Position numbers and translations under genes: made by a program. A DNA stretch of 64,000 nt, from the NCBI GenBank assembly GCA_040289475.1, contig PSLF01000009.1:1325-65324 (forward strand), read 5' to 3'. The notes under the pieces are model-generated. The model was not told the DNA's origin. It did not search any database and saw only the letters and a list, made by a program, of their open reading frames with translations. The DNA is from Acidimicrobiia bacterium. GTDB lineage: Bacteria; Actinomycetota; Acidimicrobiia; ATN3; PSLF01. Shown piece by piece: positions 24,314-32,328 of this stretch (its first letter is position 1; every line of letters starts with the position of its first letter).

Positions 24314-27085
24314 GTGAGTAGCTGGATGCAGGACGAGTCTCTTCTGCAAACCTTTCGTTCGGAGGTCTCCGAGCGGATCGCCTCTCTTCAGGCCGGACTA
24401 CTGCAGCTCGAGGAGACTCCCGACAATCCCGACGTCATGAATGCGATCTTCAGGGACGCTCACACCATCAAAGGCTCCGCCAAAATGATGGGCTTCGTGG
24501 CAATAAAAGAGCTTGCACACCGAATGGAAGACGTCTTGGGGGATGTAAAGGATGGCCGTCTGGCGCTGGGACCAAGTCTCGCTGATATTTTGCTCCACTC
24601 CTCCGACCAGATCGTTGCATTGCTGGACTCGCTGGATCGCCCCGACGAGATTCCCAACGCAGCGCGTGCATTGATCCGAGCACTTGAGGAAGCGCGGATC
24701 AGAGGAGGATCGGCGAGAAACACGCAGCGGTTAGGGGAAGCGAGGGAAGCCAAGTCCGAAAGAGCTGCCCAGGTCGCTCGGGAGCAAGGAGAGGAGAACG
24801 CCCAGCTTGCTTCGGCTTCTGCTGAACTGTCGGGCGGACGTAGTAGAGAAAACATGCCACCAGAAACGCACGCCGACCTTTCTCCAGAATCGATCGAAAT
24901 CCAAACTGCCGATCGTGCCGCTGCAGGAGGGCAGGCGGATCGGTCTCGTGATGAGAAAATACATCCTCGCAATTCTGAGCAGGCGAAGCGGCCCTGGCAG
25001 CAGAGAGGGGGTCGAGAGGGAGATGAGGGCGCAGCTAAAGGAGAACCCCGAAGGTCAGGGAGCGACCAGACCGAGTCATCCAGTCCTAGAGCCCCTTCTT
25101 CGCTCGGAGAAACTCTTGGAGCGGCTCGCATCGCAAAAAAGATCCATGTGAGGGCTCGGCAGCTCAAGGGATCAACAGACTCTGCAATTGCGGGGCCCTC
25201 TCCGTCGAACGAAGCAGCTATGCACGAGTCGCCTCCAGCAAAAGCCGGAGCAGAAGCTGGGGTTTCGGTGAGGTCGGAGACTTTCGTAAATCCGATTGGC
25301 CAGAGTATACGTATCGAGGCATCGAAGGTGTATGAGCTCATCGATCAGGCGGGAGAGGCTGTAATAGGAGAGGTCAGGATCGAAGAGCTCGCCAGACGTC
25401 TTTCCGATTTCATGCGAGATCTCGAAGCGCGAATGCGGCGATTCAGGCACAAGCAGGATTCGAACGCTTTTCTGTCGGCTCTGGAGGAAGTGCGCCAGAA
25501 GGTCGGATCGATAAGCTCACAGCTGATAGAAACCGTTCTCTCTCAGACCCGCAGCCTCGATCGCCTCCAAGAGCAGGCTATGGGACTCGCCATGCTTCCC
25601 ACCGCGTCGATCTTCGCTCCCTTCCCTCGCCTTGTGCGAAACCTCTCACGGGAGTTGAGCAAAGAGGTGGAGCTTGAGCTCGATGGTGGAGGGACCGAGC
25701 TGGACAAGCAAGTTCTGGAACAGATCGTCGATCCGATAAGACACCTTCTTATCAACGCTGTGGATCACGGAATCGAGCGGCCCGAGGAGCGCCTCAAGGC
25801 AGGTAAACCTCGCAAGGGGACTGTCCGAGTCGCCGCTCGCCAACGAGGGCGCCAAGTCGTTATAGAAGTTAGTGACGACGGAAGGGGTATCGATCCTGCT
25901 CGAGTGAGAGAAGCCGCCCTAAAGAAGGGTTTAATTCTTGACGCTGACGAGCTATCAGAGTCAGAGAGCCTCTCGCTTTTGTTTCGTCCGGGATTTTCAA
26001 CGGCCGGGTGGGTCACGGATACCTCCGGCCGGGGCGTGGGGCTCGACGTCGTAAAAGAGGCTGTAGACCGCTTAAAAGGAACGGTCGAGGTTTACTCGAA
26101 GGTAGGAGAAGGAACGACCTTCTCCATCACTCTCCCCATCACTCTTGCGATAGTGGACGTACTATTGGTCGACCTAGGAGGCCAGGACTTCGCTATTCCC
26201 GTTGCCTCGGTAGATGAAGTGTTATCGCCCCAAGATCAAGAGGTAAAAGAGGTAGCTGGGACAACCTGCGTCGTATGGAGAGGTCGCTCGGTAGCGCTTT
26301 TCGATTTGCACTCGATTCTAGGGGTGCCAGGCTACAACGAATCGAGCTCGCCTCAGAGCCGCTCCGAGGCTGGAAACGCGGCTTACATATCGCATCCCAA
26401 TAATCTCTCGGGCTCTGGAGATCCTACCGATGAAAGCGGCGGTGCCGGCCCGGCCCTGATTCTCAGCAGTGGGACTCGCAGGATTGCTGCACGGGTGGAC
26501 GCTCTGATAGGTCAGCAGGAGGTTGTCATCAAAGGTGTGGGTTCTTTCTTACCGAGAATCCGGCACATCGCCGGGGCTTCGATTTTGGGCGACGGGCGCG
26601 TCGTACTCGTACTGGATCCAAACGAGTTGATAGATACGGCACGGCGTCCAGGCGGATTCGGAGTAACTAGCCCCAGACGGAGAAAGCTGATCTCTAAGAC
26701 TGGCGCAGCTCCCCGTCGAAAACTGTTGGTCGTCGACGACTCACTCGCTATACGAGAAATGCTGCGTTCGATTTTCGAGGCTGCCGGCTACGACGTCGAA
26801 ATTGCAATTGACGGACAAGATGCACTTGGAATCTTGCAGACATCCAAGGTGGACGGGGTGGTGACCGACGTAGAGATGCCTCGCCTGGACGGATTTTCTT
26901 TGTGCGAAGCAATAAGAGCTAGACCCGACACCTCCGAGTTGCCGGTGATCATGGTTACTGGGCTCGAGAAAGAAGAAGACAAGAGGCGGGGTCTAGAAGT
27001 AGGCGCCAATGCATATATCGTCAAGTCCGCTTTTGACCAAAGCGCTCTCTTGGATGCGGTGAGAAGCCTTGTCGGATCGGCTTGA
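24314..27085 (+). CDS. cheA: Hybrid chemosensory histidine kinase CheA with C-terminal receiver
   Basis: 923 residues. Hpt domain at 1-110 with phospho-accepting H50 (RDAHTIKGSAKMMGF); a long low-complexity Glu/Arg/Ser/Pro linker (about 130-330) in place of a clear CheY-binding P2 domain; dimerisation helices (about 335-420); HATPase with N-box LLINAVDHGIERPEER (~476), G1 DDGRGID (~521) and G2 GRGVGLDVV; CheW-like domain (~609-790); receiver from ~803 with acceptor D852 (VVTDVEMPRLDG) and K904. The fused receiver may act as phosphate sink or output. GTG start with GGGAG upstream. Overlaps cheB by 17 bases. This architecture is frequent in pilus-type or alternative-function systems. Confidence 0.94.
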   Translation: MSSWMQDESLLQTFRSEVSERIASLQAGLLQLEETPDNPDVMNAIFRDAHTIKGSAKMMGFVAIKELAHRMEDVLGDVKDGRLALGPSLADILLHSSDQIVALLDSLDRPDEIPNAARALIRALEEARIRGGSARNTQRLGEAREAKSERAAQVAREQGEENAQLASASAELSGGRSRENMPPETHADLSPESIEIQTADRAAAGGQADRSRDEKIHPRNSEQAKRPWQQRGGREGDEGAAKGEPRRSGSDQTESSSPRAPSSLGETLGAARIAKKIHVRARQLKGSTDSAIAGPSPSNEAAMHESPPAKAGAEAGVSVRSETFVNPIGQSIRIEASKVYELIDQAGEAVIGEVRIEELARRLSDFMRDLEARMRRFRHKQDSNAFLSALEEVRQKVGSISSQLIETVLSQTRSLDRLQEQAMGLAMLPTASIFAPFPRLVRNLSRELSKEVELELDGGGTELDKQVLEQIVDPIRHLLINAVDHGIERPEERLKAGKPRKGTVRVAARQRGRQVVIEVSDDGRGIDPARVREAALKKGLILDADELSESESLSLLFRPGFSTAGWVTDTSGRGVGLDVVKEAVDRLKGTVEVYSKVGEGTTFSITLPITLAIVDVLLVDLGGQDFAIPVASVDEVLSPQDQEVKEVAGTTCVVWRGRSVALFDLHSILGVPGYNESSSPQSRSEAGNAAYISHPNNLSGSGDPTDESGGAGPALILSSGTRRIAARVDALIGQQEVVIKGVGSFLPRIRHIAGASILGDGRVVLVLDPNELIDTARRPGGFGVTSPRRRKLISKTGAAPRRKLLVVDDSLAIREMLRSIFEAAGYDVEIAIDGQDALGILQTSKVDGVVTDVEMPRLDGFSLCEAIRARPDTSELPVIMVTGLEKEEDKRRGLEVGANAYIVKSAFDQSALLDAVRSLVGSA

Positions 27086-28187
27086 CGAGCTAGAGAGAGC
27101 TGCAAATCGCATTCGCGTCCTGGTGTGCGAAGACTCGAAGACCGATCGCGAGGTTTTGGTTCGCCTCCTAATCCACAACGAAGGAATAGAGGTTGTGGCG
27201 GTGGCTGAGAGGGGAGAGGACGTCATACCTTACCTTGAACGTTTCGATCCTGACATAGTCACTCTCGACATCAACCTTCCAGGTAAATCGGGCATCGAGG
27301 TAATCGATGAGGTCATGGCCAAACACCCCATCCCCATCCTCGTTATATCCGGTCAAGCTGGAGATCCTAGTGTCGCAATGGAGGCACTTGCCGCAGGAGC
27401 CGTGGAGATTATTGCAAAGCCCGAAATTGACTCAGATGATGGCTTCGAGGCCCAAGCAGTGCGGCTCGGGGATCTTTTGCGAACCCTCTCGAAGGTGAAA
27501 GTTATCAGGCATCTCAGGGCGCGCCTTGGCGGTTTTGGAAAGTACTCGGCCATCGAAAAAGCCCGCGTAGAAGCTATAGAACCGGCTGTTGCTTCGCCGA
27601 AAAAGATCGTAGGGCTTGCGGCATCGACCGGTGGTCCCCAGGCGCTCAAAGCTGTCCTGGCGGAACTGGGACCCGATTTTCCTGCGCCGGTCCTCGTCGT
27701 CCAGCACATTGCAAAGGGGTTTACCGGTGGGTTCGTGGAGTGGCTGCAAACTGCAACTAGTCCCGAGGTCCGGTTAGCCCAAGACGGGGAGCCTCTTCGG
27801 GCCGGCGTGGTCTATGTTGGACCCGAGGATTATCACATGATCGTGCGAGGCGGCACGGTGATCCTGAAGCCCCCCGATCCCAAAGACAAGCACTGTCCCT
27901 CTGCGGACAAGTTATTCGCTAGCATGGCATCAGAGGTTGGAAGCGGAGCGGTGTGCGTGATACTTACGGGGATGGGAAACGACGGAGCGTCAGGTGCAAT
28001 GCAGGCCAAGGCGAAGGGTGCTTTGGTGATCGTACAGGACGAGCTATCCAGCGTCGTCTACGGGATGCCCAGGGCAGCTTTGGAGTCGGGAGCGGCAACC
28101 TATGTCGTCTCATTGGGGCGCATGGCGGACGCGATAAGAGCAGCCGTAAGTACCGATACAGAGCAAGCTTTACCGGAGAGCAGGTGA
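27069..28187 (+). CDS. cheB: Chemotaxis response regulator / protein-glutamate methylesterase CheB
   Basis: Demethylates and deamidates receptors when phosphorylated. Receiver domain (about 15-135) with acceptor D67 (IVTLDINLPGKSG), linker, then the methylesterase domain (about 185-360) carrying the triad Ser in LAASTGGPQAL, His in VVQHIAKGF and Asp in TGMGNDGASGA. 372 residues, normal. TTG start within the end of cheA (17-base overlap) implies coupling; no nearby ATG preserves the receiver start. The presence of both CheB and CheR implies methylated receptors encoded elsewhere. Confidence 0.93.
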   Translation: MSDRLDELERAANRIRVLVCEDSKTDREVLVRLLIHNEGIEVVAVAERGEDVIPYLERFDPDIVTLDINLPGKSGIEVIDEVMAKHPIPILVISGQAGDPSVAMEALAAGAVEIIAKPEIDSDDGFEAQAVRLGDLLRTLSKVKVIRHLRARLGGFGKYSAIEKARVEAIEPAVASPKKIVGLAASTGGPQALKAVLAELGPDFPAPVLVVQHIAKGFTGGFVEWLQTATSPEVRLAQDGEPLRAGVVYVGPEDYHMIVRGGTVILKPPDPKDKHCPSADKLFASMASEVGSGAVCVILTGMGNDGASGAMQAKAKGALVIVQDELSSVVYGMPRAALESGAATYVVSLGRMADAIRAAVSTDTEQALPESR

Positions 28188-28212
28188 GAATGCTCAAGAG
28201 AGGGAGGAACCC

Positions 28213-29184
28213 TTGGGCAAGGCCAAGATTTTAGTGGCAGACGACTCGGCTACGCTGCAAAAGGTTGTCAAGGCAGTGTTGAGCCAGCAGGGATACGACG
28301 TCGTCCTGGCTGATGATGGCTTAGAAGCAATACGCAAGTTCTACCAAGAGCGCCCCGACGCCGTAATCTGCGACATTCTGATGCCGAAGATGAACGGCTA
28401 CCTCGTGTGTCGCCTCCTCAAGGAGGACTGGTCTGCTGAGTCTGTCCCCTTTATCATGCTCACCTCCCAGGACGCTCCATCCGACCGTTACCGGGGCCTG
28501 AAAACTGGAGCAGATGCATACCTTTCCAAGGATTTCGACGCGTCCATGCTACTAAAGGCCGTGGACGAAGCCCTTGCCTCGGTGGCCGATCGAGAAAAAA
28601 CACCGCTGGCTGACGAGGAAAGAGCTGAGATGTCCGACGCCGAGATCCTGGCCCGGGTCGGGGACATGCTGGATCGTAAACTTTACGAGGCTACTCTTAT
28701 CGGAGAGGTCAACAAGCTGGCCGCTGTGTCCAGTGACTACGGTGATTTGGTCGCCAACCTACTGTCATTGATTGGATCATTTATCGAGTTTTCGATGGCA
28801 GCTATTGCTCTTATCGGTGAAGAAAGTGTCGGAGTCGCCGTAGCAGAGCCGGCTACCTACGAAGACTTCCAAGAAGTTGTCGCCCACATCGTAGACAATA
28901 TGAACGCGTATGGTGACAAGGCCCTGGCACCCGAAGATGTGAACGTCTGGGCCATTGATCCCGATCAAAATCTCGGTAAGGCCGAGGAGCCAATTCACCC
29001 TCTATCGACTTTCGTGTGTATGCCGCTGAGGACACAGGACTCGATTGTCGCTCTGCTTGCTATCTGCTCTAAGCGAGCCAATGCATTTGGCGAGAAAGAT
29101 CTTTCGACCCTGAGGCTTATAGAGCCTGCGGTAGCAGTGGTCGTGGACAACGGAAGGCTGTACGACCAGGCACGGCTAGGCTGA
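28213..29184 (+). CDS. Response regulator with C-terminal GAF-like domain
   Basis: 323 residues. Receiver at 1-125: KILVADDSATLQ, acceptor D54 (VICDILMPKMNG), T in MLTSQDAP and K in YLSKDF. Residues ~140-320 look like a GAF domain (LIGEVNKLAAVSSDYGDLVANLLSLI..., ending IEPAVAVVVDNGRLYDQARL, a classic GAF terminal helix). No DNA-binding or enzymatic output is visible, so it probably works by protein contacts or ligand sensing. TTG start with GGGAGGAA 6 bases upstream. It takes the place where a CheY would be expected; a diffusible single-domain CheY is not in the window. Confidence 0.85.
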   Translation: MGKAKILVADDSATLQKVVKAVLSQQGYDVVLADDGLEAIRKFYQERPDAVICDILMPKMNGYLVCRLLKEDWSAESVPFIMLTSQDAPSDRYRGLKTGADAYLSKDFDASMLLKAVDEALASVADREKTPLADEERAEMSDAEILARVGDMLDRKLYEATLIGEVNKLAAVSSDYGDLVANLLSLIGSFIEFSMAAIALIGEESVGVAVAEPATYEDFQEVVAHIVDNMNAYGDKALAPEDVNVWAIDPDQNLGKAEEPIHPLSTFVCMPLRTQDSIVALLAICSKRANAFGEKDLSTLRLIEPAVAVVVDNGRLYDQARLG

Positions 29185-29203
29185 AGAGCGAACCGAGTAC
29201 GGG

Positions 29204-30730
29204 GTGGCAGGCGATTCATTCGAATTTCTGGACGACAAAGTATTCAAAAGGATCGGCGATTTAATCGAGCACGCAACGGGGATCAGCTTCGATGAGAAGA
29301 AGCGTGAGATCCTCCGGCTTCACTTGAAAGAGCGGGCGATCGCTACCGGTTGTTCGAGCTTCTCTGACTACCTTGCGCTCCTTGAATCTCCTTCTGGTGC
29401 CAAGGAGATGGAGGAGTTGTCCAACAGAATCGTTGTACACCAGACAGAGTTTTTCCGGAACCGTCCGCAGTTTGAGGCGTTGGAAAAGCTCGTACTTCCC
29501 GAGTTGCTTGCCGAGGCAGCAGGGACTGGACGCACGCTTAAAGTGTGGTCTGCGGGTTGCTCTTCCGGAGAGGAGCCATACTCAATTGCGATGGTTGTGG
29601 CCAAGGTCTTAGGTTCGGGGTTAGGAGCTTGGAACGTGGAGATAGTGGGCACCGATATCTCCGGACCGATCCTGTCTAGGGCGATACAGGCTCGATATCC
29701 TGCCAAGGCGGCTCGTACGGTTCCCGAACCGTACAAGTCTTTGTATCTTCGGGAAACATCCGATGGCGGTTTCGAAGTCGCCGAGGAGATAAAAGCTCTC
29801 GTTTCTTTCAAGGTTCACAATCTCGTAAAAGAGGAGCCGCCTGCCGAAGTACTGCCCGGGGCCCAGCTGGTGTTCTGTCGCAACGTGACCATCTACTTCT
29901 CACAAGGATCGCTGCTGCGTGCCATATCCAACATGGAGGCCGCACTGAGACCGGGTGGCTACCTCTTCTTGGGACATTCCGAGAGCCTTCTTGGGGTAGA
30001 CCACTGCTTTGAACTAGTGGATTTAGCGGCGACGTTTGCCTATCGCAAGCCTAAGAGCCCTCAAGCCGTCCCACAAGCACTACAGCGTGCCATAAAGCGA
30101 ACAAGGGAGAGCGGAGCTGGGGCGCAGCAAGAGAGCGCAGGGAGGCCTCCACCTAGCGGTATCAGGCCGGGGATGTCGCGTTCTGCCGCCCCACCTCTAC
30201 ATCCGATGCGTGGGAGCGATGAGCTAGCCGAGGTCGGCTTGAGCACGCCCGTAGGTCAGGAGTTCAACTCTGAAAGGCATGTATCCTCTCTGAGGAGCGA
30301 AGATGAGGCTCGAGTAAAGGAAGTCGTTGCTGCTGTTCAGGGACGGTTGGAAAAGGGAGATCCGAGAGGAGCGCTGTCTCTCGTAGAAAAAGAAATCGCC
30401 CGCACTCCTACCAACGCGGCTCTTCATTTCTTACACGGCTCCGCCTTGCACGTTCTCGGAGAAGATGGCGCAGCAGCTGCGGCATTTGGGAAGTCCATAT
30501 ACTGCGACGCTCGTTTTTCTCTGGCGTACTTTTACAGGGCTATCTTGCATGAAGACCAGGGGAACCTCAAAGCCGCGACCCGGGACTATGCTGCTGCCAT
30601 GCGGCTTTTGGAGGCCGACTCGCCCGGAAAATGGGATCCGTACTTAGAGGCAATGGATCACTCTCAACTTGTAGAGGTGTGTCGTCAGAAGCTAGTCAAA
30701 CTGGCTAGAGTTTCGGAAGAAGTGAGATGA
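29204..30730 (+). CDS. cheR: Chemotaxis methyltransferase CheR with TPR-like tail
   Basis: Methylates receptor glutamates with SAM. N-terminal helical CheR_N domain, then the SAM fold with VWSAGCSSGEEPYSIAMVV (about residues 112-130), NVEIVGTDISGPIL and VFCRNVTIYF, RPGGYLFLGHSESL. From about residue 379 to 480 there are helical repeats (PTNAALHFLHGSALHVLGE, FSLAYFYRAILHEDQGN) of TPR type, as in CheR proteins of pilus-type and Myxococcus Frz/Che systems. A Ser/Pro/Gly-rich linker joins them. GTG start at 29204. The stop overlaps the next ATG (ATGA). Confidence 0.93.
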   Translation: MAGDSFEFLDDKVFKRIGDLIEHATGISFDEKKREILRLHLKERAIATGCSSFSDYLALLESPSGAKEMEELSNRIVVHQTEFFRNRPQFEALEKLVLPELLAEAAGTGRTLKVWSAGCSSGEEPYSIAMVVAKVLGSGLGAWNVEIVGTDISGPILSRAIQARYPAKAARTVPEPYKSLYLRETSDGGFEVAEEIKALVSFKVHNLVKEEPPAEVLPGAQLVFCRNVTIYFSQGSLLRAISNMEAALRPGGYLFLGHSESLLGVDHCFELVDLAATFAYRKPKSPQAVPQALQRAIKRTRESGAGAQQESAGRPPPSGIRPGMSRSAAPPLHPMRGSDELAEVGLSTPVGQEFNSERHVSSLRSEDEARVKEVVAAVQGRLEKGDPRGALSLVEKEIARTPTNAALHFLHGSALHVLGEDGAAAAAFGKSIYCDARFSLAYFYRAILHEDQGNLKAATRDYAAAMRLLEADSPGKWDPYLEAMDHSQLVEVCRQKLVKLARVSEEVR

Positions 30731-31413
30731 GCGCCGATCGCAAAGACGAGCCACCTGCACAGTCGCTTTACAAGCCTGACATTCAGCCAAGCACAGTGCC
30801 GGAAACGCCACAGATTGAAAAGGTGGAGTTGGAAGGAACGGAGCGATCCCTCGAGCGGGTGCAGGACCGATATCCGGTGATAAGGAGCCTAGAGGATTAC
30901 CCATCCCGAGTACGAGAAGACGAGCCCGAAGCATTCGAGCACGCCACGACCGAAAAGGTCCTTCTCTTCCGGGTCGCTTACTTGCGCCTAGCCATCCCAT
31001 TAGACCGGATAAGGATCGTACAGCGCGCCGAGGGAATAAAACCGCTCCCCGAGTCTCCGAGGCACGTTGTCGGTCTAATGGAGCTGGGTCCGTCAGAAGC
31101 TATACCTGTTGTAGACCTTGCACACTCCTTAGGGATCAGGAATACCACTGAGGGTGGTGGGGAGGACTCTAAACGAGTACAGCGTATGCTCGAGTCGACG
31201 GGCGGTGTCAAAGAGCATGTTCTCGTTTACAACTCCGACCGCGGGACAGTTGGATTTATGATCGATCGTGCCGAGGCAGTCGTTGAGGCAGCAACAAATC
31301 CTCTTCCTGCAGCCCTTGAGGGTGCGGAGGATTCTTCCCTCACAGGGCTCGCACGATTCGAAAACGAGACAGCGTACCTCATCGACTTGGAGCGTCACGT
31401 TCCCAAGCGATGA
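30727..31413 (+). CDS. CheW-domain protein with N-terminal extension
   Basis: 228 residues. The first ~75 are charged and probably disordered; from ~78 (TEKVLLFRVAYLRLAIPLDRI) a CheW domain follows, with HVVGLMELGPSEAIPVVDLAHSLG and a C-terminal FMIDRAEAVVEAATNPLP. The second CheW in the cluster, divergent enough that it could serve a separate receptor or array position. Starts by ATGA overlap with cheR. Ends 43 bases before the convergent GTPase gene. Confidence 0.85.
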   Translation: MSADRKDEPPAQSLYKPDIQPSTVPETPQIEKVELEGTERSLERVQDRYPVIRSLEDYPSRVREDEPEAFEHATTEKVLLFRVAYLRLAIPLDRIRIVQRAEGIKPLPESPRHVVGLMELGPSEAIPVVDLAHSLGIRNTTEGGGEDSKRVQRMLESTGGVKEHVLVYNSDRGTVGFMIDRAEAVVEAATNPLPAALEGAEDSSLTGLARFENETAYLIDLERHVPKR

Positions 31414-31456
31414 CGTCGAGGCCGGACCGAGGCGCTTTCAAGCTGCTATCAAGTGC

Positions 31457-32047
31457 TCAAGCTGAAGACGCAGTCGTGTCGTTGCTTTCCAGAGCTCTTT
31501 CCAGTTTTGGGCTTATTGCTAGGGAAAGGAACGCAAGAAGCGACTCTTTTACCTGACTTCTGTTTCGCACATCCGCTACAACTATGAAGTCCAAATCAGC
31601 GATGCCAAGAGTTACGGCTATCTCGGTTTTTAGTGCGTCTAAATCCCCCAAGGATGTCGCCTCGCTGCTCGGCGTGTTGATAACGACCAAAAAGGGCCAC
31701 TTCCCATCCTTAACGAAGTACCTGAAGTACTCGGCCGCCTCCTCGTACGATTCTTTTTGGCCAGCCCGCACAATCAAAATGAATCCGAGCATTCCCTCCT
31801 TCCATGCCTGCCAAAAGTCCCTCAGTTCTTCTTGAGTCCGCATGCCGTATAGGTAGATTACGAGTTCTTTGGAGATGGTGATACGGCCGAAGTCGATCGA
31901 GATCGTCCCCTTTCCACGGGGATGGGGTTCTTGGGTGGCAACCGTCATGTCAGCGATGGTTCTGACAAATGTCGTCTTGCCCGATCCCGGGGCCCCGGTG
32001 ACGACAACCTTAACTGGAGCTGATGATTGCTGGCCGAGAAGTGCCAA
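31457..32047 (-). CDS. Conservon-type (CvnD/MglA-like) small GTPase
   Basis: 196 residues. Walker A GAPGSGKTTFVRTIAD (about 18-33), then GTISIDFGRITISKELVIYLYG, the stretch shared with actinobacterial CvnD and MglA-related GTPases. The G3 motif, normally G-TPGQ-type in this group, reads GMRTQ, and no NKxD is seen (VINTPSS in its place), so nucleotide specificity is uncertain. TTG at 32047 is the only usable start because an in-frame stop lies 6 codons upstream. Conservon genes normally stand with a histidine kinase and a roadblock protein, neither of which adjoins. It converges on the chemosensory cluster; a functional tie is only inferred from position. Confidence 0.8.
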   Translation of the reverse strand: MALLGQQSSAPVKVVVTGAPGSGKTTFVRTIADMTVATQEPHPRGKGTISIDFGRITISKELVIYLYGMRTQEELRDFWQAWKEGMLGFILIVRAGQKESYEEAAEYFRYFVKDGKWPFLVVINTPSSEATSLGDLDALKTEIAVTLGIADLDFIVVADVRNRSQVKESLLAFLSLAISPKLERALESNDTTASSA

Positions 32048-32328
32048 AGATGCGAACCTCTTCTATCGAAAAAAGTTTCCTTTTACCGAAGCGATTTTGG
32101 CCGACAAGGGCACCTTCTACAGAATATCGCTGCCGATCACAGCCTCCTTTCTGTAACTGTGCCCTGAGGGGGCAGCTTCTTTGCCTATGTTTCGACAAGA
32201 CGGAAGCGTTTTGAACCCTAGTGTGGCATGAGTTATCAGAAGGCATAGTAGCGACTCCGGCGTTCACAATGCAGTTTGGAGCCGGCCTGCACTAGTCTTC
32301 ATGCGACAGCTAAAGGATCGGGAGGATC

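Noticed and set aside
32161-32180. TGCCC/GGGCA hairpin before pcrA as a terminator
   Set aside because: Only five base pairs, no proper T-tract and no plus-strand gene upstream to terminate.
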